From Oscillospiraceae bacterium (GTDB lineage: Bacteria > Bacillota > Clostridia > Oscillospirales > Ruminococcaceae), in contig JAAWDH010000040.1 in NCBI GenBank assembly GCA_022793675.1, positions 1-64,000 of the forward strand: a DNA stretch of 64,000 bases, read 5' to 3'. Shown in pieces: positions 7,601-16,376 of the stretch (its first letter is position 1; each line of letters starts with the position of its first letter). The position numbers and the translations under genes are program-made. The notes beneath the pieces are model-generated. The model was not told the origin of the DNA. It was given only the letters and a program-made list of their open reading frames with translations, and did not search any database.

Positions 7601-8415
7601 AACAAACTGCTTTTCTTCAGCAGGAAACCCTGCAGGGCCTTCGCGGCCGCTGGGGGATGGCGGGCGCAGTTTGCCTATTTCAGGCGGGGCTGTGGCTGCT
7701 TTTGCTGCTGATGGAGCAGGCGTTTTTGACCGGAGCTGCCTTTTTTGAACAAAAAAGAGTTGAATTTTTTGGTATATCTGTCCTTCCGATGCGGGCAGCT
7801 GTCGGCCTGTTTTTTGCATTGCTGTCATTTTTGCTGCTGACGCCGCTGAACTTGGGGGTGCAGAAATGGTTTTACCGGATGTGTGCAGAGCCGGCTCCTG
7901 ATTTGAGGGTTATATTTGACTATTTACGGCCGCGGCAGTACGGCAAAGCGCTTTGGCTGCGGGTACAGATTTGGCTGCGGACGCTCCTGGCGGGGGTTTT
8001 GCTGGCGGTGCCGCCGCTGGCGCTTTGGCAGGCACAGCGGCTGATGGGTGGCCCTGCGGCGGCTTTGCCGCGGGCTGCGCTTTTGCTGTTGGCCGTGGTT
8101 TTGGCGGCGGTTGGGCTGCTGTTGACGCTGGCGTTCCGGCTGCGTTATGCCGCCGCTCCTTACCTGCTCGCCGCTGACGCCGGCCTTTCCGCGCGCGCTG
8201 CCCTCCGGCTTTCGGCGCGTTCTGTGTCAGCTGGGCGCTTGTTGGCAATGCTGTTGGGGTGGCTGCGTTTTCTACCCGCTGCGCTGCTTATTGTTCCCAT
8301 TTTTTTCCTGCTTCCATATTTCCAGTTCCAGTTCGCCGCGGCCTGGGGTGTCCGCCTGGAGCGGCCAACAATGGCTTACCAGTTGGAAGGGATGGGGCTT
8401 GACCTGCCGGCGTGA
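7597..8415 (+). CDS. Integral membrane protein, DUF975-like
   Basis: 272 residues with about five or six hydrophobic segments (near residues 25-45, 70-90, 130-150, 165-185, 215-250). The block RLRYAAAPYLLAADAGLSARAA followed by a long hydrophobic segment resembles the DUF975 pattern, in which a Pro-Tyr-x-Leu-Ala-Asp loop precedes Ser/Ala-Leu-x-Ser repeats. It starts inside the stop of the preceding phosphatase gene. It probably sits in the cytoplasmic membrane. Function unknown; family assignment moderate. Confidence 0.75.
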   Translation: MKQTAFLQQETLQGLRGRWGMAGAVCLFQAGLWLLLLLMEQAFLTGAAFFEQKRVEFFGISVLPMRAAVGLFFALLSFLLLTPLNLGVQKWFYRMCAEPAPDLRVIFDYLRPRQYGKALWLRVQIWLRTLLAGVLLAVPPLALWQAQRLMGGPAAALPRAALLLLAVVLAAVGLLLTLAFRLRYAAAPYLLAADAGLSARAALRLSARSVSAGRLLAMLLGWLRFLPAALLIVPIFFLLPYFQFQFAAAWGVRLERPTMAYQLEGMGLDLPA

Positions 8416-8592
8416 TCTTCTTATAGGGAAAGTATTAACGATGGGATAGAGCAGTAAATCTGTCTTTATTAAAAAGACAGATACATAGTTTGCACGTTGG
8501 GCCCAAGCAGTAACCGGCCAATATACAAGTTAATCAGCATCAGGCGGTTTATCCATATATCGCCGGAGGACGTCAGACAAAGGAGGAGACCT

Positions 8593-9570
8593 ATGAAAAA
8601 GGTCAAGACAGCAATTTTGGGTGCGGGCAATATCGCAGGACGGATGGCGGCGACGCTGGCTGTTTCGGAGGACGCCGAGCTCTGGGCGGTGGCTTCCCGC
8701 GACGAGGGGAAGGCGCGGGCAATGGCTGAAAAATACGGCGCGACAAAATTTTTCGGGAATTATGAATCGTTATATGCCGATCCTGATACGGAATTGGTTT
8801 ATGTAGCGACGCCGCACAGCTTCCATTACGAGCAGGCGCGGATGGCGCTGTTGGCCGGAAAACACGTCATTTGTGAGAAACCAATGACAGTAAATGAAGC
8901 GCAGGCAGCATCGCTTTTTGAGCTGGCGGAACAGCGGGGGCTGCTGGCGACTGAAGCCATTTGGACTCGTTACCTGCCGTCGGCAGAAACGCTGCGCCAA
9001 CGCTTGGAGGAGGGGGCCATCGGCGAAGTGACAATGATGGAGGCGCGTTTTGGCAGCGATTGCCGGCACATCCCGCGGATGGCGGAGCCAGAACTAGCTG
9101 GCGGGGCGCTGCTGGATTTAGGGGTTTACTGCTTGACGCTGTTTGACATGATTTTTGGATCGGATACGCGAAATATCCAGACGACAGGCTGGCTGACCGA
9201 GAAAGGCGTCGATGCCCGCAGTGTGACGACCCTGACTTACCACGACGGACGGATGGCAGTGATGATGACGGCGATGGACACCGCTTTGGGCGATTCCCTT
9301 ATGATTTACGGCAGCCGCGGACGGATTAGGCTGCGGCCTTTGTACAACTGGCAGGAAATTGTTGTGTATACATCTGACGGACAAATTTCCGAATGTATTC
9401 CCCGTCCGCAGCAGCTGACAGGTTTTGAATATGAGGTTTCCGCAGCGGCCAAAGCCATCCGGGCGGGTGCTTTGGAAACAGAAAAGGCCCCGCGTGCGGC
9501 GACCTTGCGGATTATGCGGCAGATGGACCAGCTGCGCGCGGCCTGGCAGCCAGCTGTGCCAACCGTTTAA
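8593..9570 (+). CDS. Gfo/Idh/MocA-family NAD(P)-dependent oxidoreductase
   Basis: 325 residues; start at 8593 after AAAGGAGGA. The N-terminal Rossmann motif GAGNIAGRMA lies near residue 10 and the family signature CEKPMTVNEAQA near residue 97. The C-terminal substrate domain contains GGALLDLGVYCL, the usual D-x-G-x-Y helix. Such enzymes oxidise or reduce sugars, cyclitols or related polyols, sometimes as dihydrodiol dehydrogenases. xylB downstream is compatible with sugar use. About 175 nt upstream is non-coding and contains one hairpin (8459-8481, TCTGTCTTT/AAAGACAGA) without a T-run. Confidence 0.9.
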   Translation: MKKVKTAILGAGNIAGRMAATLAVSEDAELWAVASRDEGKARAMAEKYGATKFFGNYESLYADPDTELVYVATPHSFHYEQARMALLAGKHVICEKPMTVNEAQAASLFELAEQRGLLATEAIWTRYLPSAETLRQRLEEGAIGEVTMMEARFGSDCRHIPRMAEPELAGGALLDLGVYCLTLFDMIFGSDTRNIQTTGWLTEKGVDARSVTTLTYHDGRMAVMMTAMDTALGDSLMIYGSRGRIRLRPLYNWQEIVVYTSDGQISECIPRPQQLTGFEYEVSAAAKAIRAGALETEKAPRAATLRIMRQMDQLRAAWQPAVPTV

Positions 9571-9607
9571 TTTGGGCATTATGGACAGACAAAAAGGAGG
9601 CAGCATT

Positions 9608-10321
9608 TTGAGCGAAAAAAAGACAGTAAAAGTTTCCAAATCTTCCCAGCCTTCCCAGGTTGGCATGGTTATTTTTGGGGCAGTGGTCCTGCTTTTTGCC
9701 CTTATCGGCTTGGTTTCAACAGTTACGGCGGCAGTCCGGGGCGTTACCGGCCTTATGGATAATTCTCGCCAAAAGGAAGAATTGGAATGGTTCATTACAC
9801 CAGTGGTAATGCAGGATCCGCCTACCTTTGACAGCCCTGAGCGCCTTACAGACCGGACTTTGATTACTGCTGGAGTGTGGCGGCTAATTATGAATCAGGA
9901 CACGTCGCGCTACTTGGCGGACGAGTACAATTTTATCACAGTGCCGGCCAGCGACATTGAGGTCATGATCAGGGAGCTGTTCGGCGATGTGACTTACACT
10001 CACCAGACTGTCGGCGACGCTGAGCTGATGATTACCTACGACTCTGAAGCAGCCAGCTATATTTTCCCCGCCGTTCCCCACGTTATGCCCTATACGCCGG
10101 AAATTGAGGAAATTATTTCCAATGATGACGGCAGCTTGACGCTGACAGTGGGTTATATTCCGCCAGGGTTAGTCTGGGAGGGGGACACAGATGGCAGAAA
10201 ATACCAGCCGGAACCTGATAAGGTAATGCTTTATACTGTCACAAAAGGCGACAGTAAAGGCAGCTATCGTTTTTATTCGGTGACAAACCCAGGGGAAGCT
10301 GGACAGTCGGCAGGCGGCTGA
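9608..10321 (+). CDS. Single-pass membrane protein of unknown function
   Basis: 237 residues from a TTG at 9608, chosen because AAGGAGG lies 7 nt upstream; an ATG at 9581 in the same frame has no ribosome site. The N-terminal 17 residues are Lys/Ser-rich, then one transmembrane helix (about 18-42), then an extracytoplasmic acidic domain with Tyr/Thr/Pro-rich beta-like sequence. No known domain. It sits between the oxidoreductase and xylB on the same strand with short gaps, so cotranscription is likely. Confidence 0.8.
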   Translation: MSEKKTVKVSKSSQPSQVGMVIFGAVVLLFALIGLVSTVTAAVRGVTGLMDNSRQKEELEWFITPVVMQDPPTFDSPERLTDRTLITAGVWRLIMNQDTSRYLADEYNFITVPASDIEVMIRELFGDVTYTHQTVGDAELMITYDSEAASYIFPAVPHVMPYTPEIEEIISNDDGSLTLTVGYIPPGLVWEGDTDGRKYQPEPDKVMLYTVTKGDSKGSYRFYSVTNPGEAGQSAGG

Positions 10322-10347
10322 CAAGTGCGTAGGAGGGATTATACACA

Positions 10348-11880
10348 ATGTATTATCTGGGGATCGATATTGGCACTTCTGGTACTAAAACGGTGCTTTT
10401 TGACTCAAAGGGGCAGGCGCTTGCAGCTGCTTCGGCAGAATATCCGCTTTCACAGCCAGCCAGCAGTTATGCTGAACAGGCCCCTGAGGATTGGTGGCGG
10501 GCTGTCCGGGAAACGCTTTCAGAGGTGGTGGCTGCGGCAGCTAAACAGGGGATCGCCGCCAGCAAAATAGGCGGCATCGGCCTTTCAGGGCAGATGCACG
10601 GGTTGGTGATGCTGGACAAAAAGGGTGAGGTGATCCGCCCGGCTATTATTTGGTGCGATCAGCGCACAGCGGCGGAATGCGGTGAAATTACCGAAAAGGT
10701 TGGGGAAAAGCGGTTGATTGAGATTACCGCCAACCCTGCGTTGACCGGTTTTACAGCTTCGAAAATACTCTGGGTAAAAAATCATGAACCGGAAAATTAT
10801 CAGCGTTGTCGGCAGATTCTGCTGCCCAAAGATTACATCCGGTATAAATTGACTGGCGCTTTTGCGGCGGAAATGTCCGACGCATCAGGGATGCAGCTGT
10901 TGGATGTGCCGCGGCGGTGCTGGTCGGACGAGGTGCTGGAACGGCTGGGCATTGACGGGGCGCTGTTGGCGCCGGTCTATGAATCGACGGAAATCACCGG
11001 CCGGGTCAGCGCTGAAGCGGCGGCCGCGACGGGGCTTTCGGCGGGAACGCCGGTAGTCGGTGGCGCGGGGGACAATGCGGCGGCGGCGGTTGGCACCGGC
11101 GTGGTTGAAGACGGACGGGCCTTCACGACCATCGGCACCAGCGGTGTCGTTTATGCCCACAGTTCCCGCGTGGCTATCGACCCAAAAGGGCGGGTGCACA
11201 CTTTTTGCTGCGCGGTGCCTGGCCAGTGGCTGATTATGGGGGTAACACAGGGGGCAGGGCTGTCGCTGAAATGGTTTCGCGACCAATTTTGCAGCGCTGA
11301 AAAGGAAACGGCGGCGCTGTTGGGGCGGGATCCGTATTCGCTGCTGGATCAGGTGGCGGCGTCGGTACCGTTGGGGTCAAGGCAGCTGTTATACTTACCG
11401 TATATGATGGGCGAGCGTACCCCGCATCTTGATCCAGCGGCCCGCGGGGTGTTTTTTGGGCTGTCGGCGCTGCACGGCAAAAAGGAGATGCTGCGCGCTG
11501 TCATGGAAGGCGTCGCTTTTTCGCTGAAAGATTGCCAGCAAATTATCGCCGGTATGGACATTCCGGTTACAGATATGATGGCTTGCGGCGGCGGCGGGAC
11601 CTCGGCCCTTTGGCGGGAGATGCTAGCCGACCTTTATGGCTGTCCGGTGAAAACGCCGGCTGCCCGCGAAGGCCCGGCTTTAGGCGCTGCCATTCTTGCG
11701 ATGGTCGGCGTCGGCGAATATGCGAGCGTCCCGGAAGCTTGCCGGGCAATTATCCATGTTGACAGGGTGCAGCTTCCCGATCCAGACGCTTCCAAAGCTT
11801 ACCAGCCTTATTATAAGCTGTATACCGAATTGTATCCTGCGTTAAAAGCGAGTTTTAAAGTACTGGACGAAATCCGATAA
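10348..11880 (+). CDS. xylB: Xylulokinase
   Basis: 510 residues, full family length. The FGGY signature regions are present: LGIDIGTSGTKTVLFD at the N-terminus (phosphate 1), GIGLSGQMHGLVMLD and IIWCDQRT (substrate binding), GGAGDNAAAAVGTG with the catalytic Asp near residue 240, and ACGGGGTSALWREMLAD. GQMHG and WCDQR point to D-xylulose rather than glycerol. It phosphorylates D-xylulose to xylulose 5-phosphate for the pentose phosphate pathway. No xylose isomerase or transporter lies in the window. Confidence 0.93.
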   Translation: MYYLGIDIGTSGTKTVLFDSKGQALAAASAEYPLSQPASSYAEQAPEDWWRAVRETLSEVVAAAAKQGIAASKIGGIGLSGQMHGLVMLDKKGEVIRPAIIWCDQRTAAECGEITEKVGEKRLIEITANPALTGFTASKILWVKNHEPENYQRCRQILLPKDYIRYKLTGAFAAEMSDASGMQLLDVPRRCWSDEVLERLGIDGALLAPVYESTEITGRVSAEAAAATGLSAGTPVVGGAGDNAAAAVGTGVVEDGRAFTTIGTSGVVYAHSSRVAIDPKGRVHTFCCAVPGQWLIMGVTQGAGLSLKWFRDQFCSAEKETAALLGRDPYSLLDQVAASVPLGSRQLLYLPYMMGERTPHLDPAARGVFFGLSALHGKKEMLRAVMEGVAFSLKDCQQIIAGMDIPVTDMMACGGGGTSALWREMLADLYGCPVKTPAAREGPALGAAILAMVGVGEYASVPEACRAIIHVDRVQLPDPDASKAYQPYYKLYTELYPALKASFKVLDEIR

Positions 11881-11905
11881 AAGCATATGGACTATTTTGA
11901 TAGGT

Positions 11906-11918
11906 GTTTTATCCATAT
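11906..11918 (+). repeat. Left arm of a 13-bp inverted repeat around a permease gene
   Basis: GTTTTATCCATAT here is the exact reverse complement of 12774-12786. The pair encloses the ribosome site, gene and terminator of the ABC-2 permease at 11946-12716. AGCATATGGA also occurs as a direct repeat at 11882-11891 and 12771-12780. Confidence 0.7.
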
Positions 11919-11945
11919 TGGCCCCTAAATACAGGAGGTTCAGCC

Positions 11946-12716
11946 ATGATCTATTTCCGGTTAGTTGTCATCAATTTAAAAAGTGCGATGGAGCATCGGA
12001 TTTCCTTCTTTATGACGATAATAGGACAGTTTATAACGGCGTTTACCTTCCTTTTCGGCCTTTCTTTCCTGTTGGATCAGGTCGATGCCATTGACGGGTT
12101 TACGCGCGGCCAAGTCTTTCTTTGCTTTGCAGTGGTCATGATGGCCTTTTCGCTTGGGGAGATGTTTGGCGGCGGTTTGGCGGTCTTTTCTAGGATGCTG
12201 GCCACCGGCAGTTTTGACCGTGTGCTGCTTCGTCCGCGGAACGCCTTGCTGCAGGTGCTGGCGTCGGGGATGGATTCCAGCCGCCTGGGGCTGACGGCGC
12301 AGGCGGCGTTGGTGCTGATGGTTGCTTTGCCTCAAAGCGGGATCTGTTGGGGCTGGCAGAAAATCTTGACGCTTACCCTGATGGTCCTTTGCGGTGCAGC
12401 GCTCTTTTTCTCCATATTTATGATTCAAGCTGCGTTGAGCTTTTTCGCGCTTGCAAGCCTGAATTTTATGAATGTGTTCACCTATGGCGCACGGAGTTTT
12501 GGAAAATATCCCTTTTCGGTGTACGGGAAAGGGGTGCTGTGCATCTTAACTTTTGTGCTTCCGATGGCCTGGTTCCAATATTATCCATTTCTTTTTCTGC
12601 TTGACCGCACAGTCAATCCGCTTTGGATGCTGTCGCCATTAGCGGCCCTTCTTTTCCTGGTTCCTGCTGCTTTCTTGTTCCGGTTTGGTCTCCGTCATCA
12701 TCAATCTGTCGGATAA
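11946..12716 (+). CDS. ABC-2 family transporter permease (plus-strand partner)
   Basis: 256 residues; start at 11946 after AGGAGG. Six hydrophobic segments. Conserved features match the ABC2_membrane_6 / DUF990-type permeases: a middle GSFDRVLLRPRNALLQVLAS block and a late PFSVYGKGVL followed by FVLPMAWFQYYP. Such proteins normally work as a pair with a second permease and an ATPase, encoded in the order ATPase-permease-permease. Here the partner (12808-13623) is on the opposite strand, tail to tail, and no ATPase is visible. In its present orientation it would depend on read-through from xylB. Substrate unknown. Confidence 0.85.
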   Translation: MIYFRLVVINLKSAMEHRISFFMTIIGQFITAFTFLFGLSFLLDQVDAIDGFTRGQVFLCFAVVMMAFSLGEMFGGGLAVFSRMLATGSFDRVLLRPRNALLQVLASGMDSSRLGLTAQAALVLMVALPQSGICWGWQKILTLTLMVLCGAALFFSIFMIQAALSFFALASLNFMNVFTYGARSFGKYPFSVYGKGVLCILTFVLPMAWFQYYPFLFLLDRTVNPLWMLSPLAALLFLVPAAFLFRFGLRHHQSVG

Positions 12717-12759
12717 AAAATCTCCCCGCAGGCCGTCGATTGTGCTGCGGGGGATTTTT
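12716..12759. terminator. Bidirectional terminator between convergent permease genes
   Basis: Stem AATCTCCCCGCAG/CTGCGGGGGATT flanked by A-rich sequence on one side and TTTTTG on the other, so it can act for both strands. Confidence 0.85.
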
Positions 12760-12773
12760 GTTTCCAGTTTAGC

Positions 12774-12786
12774 ATATGGATAAAAC
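12774..12786 (-). repeat. Right arm of the 13-bp inverted repeat
   Basis: ATATGGATAAAAC, reverse complement of 11906-11918. It lies between the terminator and the stop of the minus-strand permease, just where an inversion would place the two permease genes in tandem. Confidence 0.7.
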
Positions 12787-12807
12787 GTTTAATTGTATCC
12801 TGGCAGT

Positions 12808-13623
12808 TTAGCCACCCTGCACCACTAAGCGATTCAATAGGCGTTTCATCCAGAATTTTCCAAGAAGCACCAACACAACCAGCCAAAAGAGCTGAAGGCC
12901 CATCGCTGCGAGTGATTGGCTGAACGTATAACTACCGGTATAAATTGCCAGTGGGGTATCTCGCATTGCCGCAAAGGGGCTGAGCTGTACTAGACGGCGG
13001 ATAGAACTGGGAAAAAATACCAGAGGAATTACGCCGCCGGATAGGAAATCCGTGACAGCTGTGAAAATAATTTTGATGCCGCGGTGGGAAATTGTAATAA
13101 AAAGTGTGTTGAACATCAGCAAAGCGACTGCGGCCGTCGCCCCTAGCCCTAACGCCGCCGAAACGAACGAAAGCCCTAGCACGCTTAGTGTGGCAGGTTT
13201 TGCTAACCCCCACCCCGGGGGGAGGAGCAGCCCGACTGCGATGACGGGCAAGGCGTTGACGAGGGTGTAACTGAGGCGGTTGGCGGCGGCGGAATAGAAC
13301 CAGCGCTCGTAAAGCCCCATTGGCCGTACCAGTTCGTAGGCGATGCCGCCGGAATTGATAGAATCGTAAATTTCGTTGTCGGAAAAGACAATTTTAAAGA
13401 GTACAAATGTTGTTTGCTGTAGCCAAACGTAGCTCACAGTCTGTTCAAGCCCCAAAGGAAACCCGTTTGGAGCGGCACGGAATAGGGCATGGTAGGCAAG
13501 AATTTCCATAAATATCCAGATAAACCGGCAGATTACCTCGCCAAAGACGCTGGAACGATAGTGCAAGCCTGCTGCCATCCGTAGCCGAAATAATGCGCCA
13601 TAGGCGCGCAGCTCGCCATTCAT
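12808..13623 (-). CDS. ABC-2 family transporter permease (minus-strand partner)
   Basis: 271 residues with six predicted membrane segments. The YDSINSGGIAYELVRPM loop in the first third and a late SGGVIPLVFFPSSIRRLVQLSPF block are typical of the first permease of ATPase-permease-permease export systems. Ribosome site AGGAGG precedes the ATG. Its natural partner at 11946-12716 faces it. There is no ATPase gene on its 5' side; a GNAT fragment and manA lie there instead. It would normally form the membrane channel together with the other permease. Confidence 0.85.
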   Translation of the reverse strand: MNGELRAYGALFRLRMAAGLHYRSSVFGEVICRFIWIFMEILAYHALFRAAPNGFPLGLEQTVSYVWLQQTTFVLFKIVFSDNEIYDSINSGGIAYELVRPMGLYERWFYSAAANRLSYTLVNALPVIAVGLLLPPGWGLAKPATLSVLGLSFVSAALGLGATAAVALLMFNTLFITISHRGIKIIFTAVTDFLSGGVIPLVFFPSSIRRLVQLSPFAAMRDTPLAIYTGSYTFSQSLAAMGLQLFWLVVLVLLGKFWMKRLLNRLVVQGG

Positions 13624-13666
13624 AATATAAATCCTCCTTATTTAAGACAATAGCTTGCGAAATTAT

Positions 13667-13879
13667 TTATATTTTGTCGTAAATTGATAGGCCATAACCG
13701 TATACAGTCCATCCAGACTTTTTCGCCAGTTGTTGGGAGGAATTATTTTCTATCAACGCACTGTATAATGGGACGGTTTTTTCTTGTAGCAGGGCGGTGG
13801 TCCAGGCGGCAAGTGCTTTGCTTGCACAGCCTTTCCGGCGGAAAGGCGGCAAAGTATGGTTTGGCATCAATATAGACAA
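13667..13879 (-). pseudogene. GNAT acetyltransferase remnant (C-terminal part)
   Basis: About 70 residues: LPPFRRKGCASKALAAWTT is the acetyl-CoA-binding R-x-x-G-x-A helix and YSALIENNSSQQLAKKSGW is the C-terminal N-x-x-S-x-x-L-x-x-K-x-G-[FW] motif of GNAT enzymes. The N-terminal half is missing: an in-frame stop lies five codons upstream of the only possible start, and no ribosome site is seen. It is read as a decayed gene. Confidence 0.65.
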
Positions 13880-13934
13880 ATCGCTTATTCTTCAGGCTGT
13901 TGAACCCCTCTAAAACGCTTTCCTTAGTGCTGAA

Positions 13935-14894
13935 TTATACGGTTGTTAACAGAAAAGTCCCTTTTCCTTCAACAGTATACGCTGCCGCATTTGCGGGGAC
14001 AAAGGCAGTTTCGCCTTTTTGGAGGGGAAGGCGCTGGCCTTCGGAGCAGATGGCGAGGCCATCAGTGACGGCGAGGATTGCGCGGAAGGAATCCCCGGCG
14101 GGAGAGTCGGGGTAAGCGCTTTGGGTTTCGATGCGGCGCACGGTGAAATAAGGGCAGCCCGCGAGTAGCGTTTCCCGCCAGCCGCCGCGGTCTTCGGGGT
14201 CTCCCTGCGGCCCGGCGGGCCGGGTGGGCGGCGCAAGAACGGTTACGGCAATTGCCTCTTCGGTATGGAGCGCGCGGGGCCGGCCGTCGGGGCCAAGGCG
14301 GCCGTAGTCGTAAACCCGGTAGGTTATGTTGGAATTTTGTTGGATTTCGGCCAGCAGGATGCCGCCGCCGATGGCGTGCAGGGTGCCGGCTTCAATAAAA
14401 AAGACGTCGCCGGGGCGGACTGGCTCTTCGTTGACCGCTTCAAGCAGCGTATTTTCGCAAATACGTGTAGAAAATTCTTCCTGTGTCAGCGGCTGTTTAA
14501 AGCCGTAAATCAGTTTCGCGCCGGGCTCGGCATCAAGCACCACCCACATTTCAGTTTTGCTGTCTGTGCCAGTGCGGCGGGCGTATTCTTCGGTAGGGTG
14601 GACTTGGATAGAAAGCGGCTCTTTTGCATCAATCAGCTTAATCATAATTGGGAACTTTGTAAATTTTTCACAATTTTTTCCCAGGCTTGCTGGTCCAGAT
14701 TTTTCCAGATATTCGCTGAAGGCCAGCCCGGCAAAGGGGCCGTCAGCCACCCTTGATTCGCCGTCGGGGTGGCAGGAAAGCTCCCAGCTTTCGGCAAGCG
14801 GGGTCAGCGCCGAGTCCTTGCGGAATTCGTCCCGAAGCCGGGTACCGCCCCATAGGTAGTCCTTAAAAGATGGTAAAAGTTTAAAAGGCGTCAT
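13935..14894 (-). CDS. manA: Mannose-6-phosphate isomerase, class I
   Basis: 319 residues, normal for the short Firmicute form. It contains LPSFKDYLWGGTRL at the N-terminus, the zinc-binding QVHPTEEYA and KTEMW motifs in the first half, and FFIEAGTLHAIGGG with the third metal His. EIQQNSNITYRVYDYGR is the family signature. It interconverts mannose 6-phosphate and fructose 6-phosphate. Ribosome site GAAAGGA lies upstream. The FAD reductase gene at 14910 ends 15 nt upstream of this start, so they are probably cotranscribed. Confidence 0.93.
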   Translation of the reverse strand: MTPFKLLPSFKDYLWGGTRLRDEFRKDSALTPLAESWELSCHPDGESRVADGPFAGLAFSEYLEKSGPASLGKNCEKFTKFPIMIKLIDAKEPLSIQVHPTEEYARRTGTDSKTEMWVVLDAEPGAKLIYGFKQPLTQEEFSTRICENTLLEAVNEEPVRPGDVFFIEAGTLHAIGGGILLAEIQQNSNITYRVYDYGRLGPDGRPRALHTEEAIAVTVLAPPTRPAGPQGDPEDRGGWRETLLAGCPYFTVRRIETQSAYPDSPAGDSFRAILAVTDGLAICSEGQRLPLQKGETAFVPANAAAYTVEGKGTFLLTTV

Positions 14895-14909
14895 AATAGA
14901 TCCTTTCTG

Positions 14910-15920
14910 TTATTTGGCGATATTTTCAGTGAACCGCCATTGCCGTTCCATGTAATATTTCAACGGGGCAGCGGTGTGGCTGTAGGCGGCAATCGCCAAC
15001 TCTGGCCGCTCGAAATGCTCGAGCACCGCGTCAGCCGCAGCTGCGCCGCTCTCCAGCGCCGACGAAATCCCCTCGCCCATCGGGTTCAAAAACCCGGCGG
15101 CCTCCCCGGCGAACAGCACCCGGCCCTGGCCCCAGTCGACTGGGCAGCCTGGCAGGATTCGCGGCATCAGCCAGCGTTCGGCGCGAAGCGTCTCGTTTAG
15201 GCGCAAGCCGTGGGATTCTTCCATGTACTGGACAAATCGCCTGTGGAAGAGGGGGGCGGCGGCAGGTTCCCGGACTGCTGTGCCCAACACCAATAGCCCG
15301 TCCTTCACGTTGAACCAGGCATCGTACTGGGAAAGGTCGGGCTGTAAAAAGGCGTAAAAATAGTGCGGGTCAAGGCTGGTTTCCCCGCGGTTAAAAGTTT
15401 GGAAGGTGGTAATGAAGTCGCCGGGCTGGTGGGTGATTTTGTGCTTCAAGCCGCCGGTTACGCCCTCGCAGTCGATCAGGTAGCGGGCCGTCAGCTGTAC
15501 CGGCTTGCCGTCCCGGCGAAGCTCCAGCGTGACGCTGTTTTCGGTTTGGGTGCAGTTGATAGCCGCCGCGCCGTCGCAGATTTCTGCGCCAGCCTCCGCC
15601 GCTTTCTCGGCCAGCCAGCCGTCAAAAGCGCTGCGCCAGACGTTCAAGCCTGGCTGCTCGAAGCGGTAGAGCTTGCCGGAACGGCTGTAGAACACCATGC
15701 CGCGGTTATCGGTTGGCGTGCATAAGGCGAACGGCGGGACATCTTCACCAAAAATGCGGCGTACTAATCGGATGCTTTTCCCAATCAGCACGCCAGAGCA
15801 GGATTTGTTACGGGGGAGCTTTTTTCGCTCGGCCAGCGTTACCGAAAGGCCGTGGCCCGCCAGCCGCCTGGCAGCGGCAGCGCCTGCCGGCCCTGCCCCC
15901 ACCACAATTACGTCGGCCAT
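14910..15920 (-). CDS. FAD-dependent oxidoreductase, geranylgeranyl-reductase family
   Basis: 336 residues. The N-terminal dinucleotide motif VVGAGPAGAAAARRLA is at residues 5-20, followed by LAERKKLPRNKSCSGVL, a Cys-containing segment typical of the geranylgeranyl-reductase/FixC-like group. The C-terminal FAD motif is VLFAGEAAGFLNPMGEGI. Such proteins reduce isoprenoid or other hydrophobic double bonds, or act in menaquinone-linked electron transfer; the substrate cannot be told. Its start lies 3 nt after the stop of the small gene at 15924, suggesting coupling. Confidence 0.87.
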   Translation of the reverse strand: MADVIVVGAGPAGAAAARRLAGHGLSVTLAERKKLPRNKSCSGVLIGKSIRLVRRIFGEDVPPFALCTPTDNRGMVFYSRSGKLYRFEQPGLNVWRSAFDGWLAEKAAEAGAEICDGAAAINCTQTENSVTLELRRDGKPVQLTARYLIDCEGVTGGLKHKITHQPGDFITTFQTFNRGETSLDPHYFYAFLQPDLSQYDAWFNVKDGLLVLGTAVREPAAAPLFHRRFVQYMEESHGLRLNETLRAERWLMPRILPGCPVDWGQGRVLFAGEAAGFLNPMGEGISSALESGAAAADAVLEHFERPELAIAAYSHTAAPLKYYMERQWRFTENIAK

Positions 15921-15923
15921 GGC

Positions 15924-16217
15924 TCAGCCCACGTCAAACAGCAGCGCGTTGATAGCCTCGACGATGTCGGCCGTTGTGAAGCGGGCGACGCCCAAGCCGT
16001 CCAGCATCCGGTCGGTGTCGGTTTTGGTGGCGTCGAGGTAACGGTATTCGGCGCGGGCCAGCGCACGGGTGAACAGCTCGGTATCGGCGGCGGAATTTTC
16101 AGGGCTTTGGCGCTCCTGTTCCAGCAGCTGCAAGGTGGCGGCGACGGCTTGCTGTTTTGTGAAAACGGCGTTGGCGGCCTCGTTTTTGAATTCGTTTACA
16201 TGGGTCAAGATGCGCAT
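15924..16217 (-). CDS. Small protein of unknown function (97 aa)
   Basis: 97 residues, mainly alpha-helical by composition (Ala, Glu, Gln, Thr rich), with no membrane segment or recognised motif. Its start follows a GAGGATG-like sequence. It lies 3 nt upstream of the FAD reductase gene, so an accessory role to that enzyme is possible. Not identified. Confidence 0.65.
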   Translation of the reverse strand: MRILTHVNEFKNEAANAVFTKQQAVAATLQLLEQERQSPENSAADTELFTRALARAEYRYLDATKTDTDRMLDGLGVARFTTADIVEAINALLFDVG

Positions 16218-16376
16218 AAAAAATCATCCTCGCTTTCATACTTTTCCTTATTATACTCCCTCTATCCAAAAAATACAAGCCCTTTTTCGGAAGTACAGAT
16301 CGCTTTTGAAGAAGGTTTTTCGGATTGAAGAGAAAGCGCCCCGCAGCGTTTGGCCGTAGGGCATTTTGTACAGTTT

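Noticed and set aside
16218-16376. Possible small gene between the pseudouridine synthase gene and the 97-aa gene
   Set aside because: Frames there are continuations of antisense reading, with no start signal; only A/T-rich spacer is visible.
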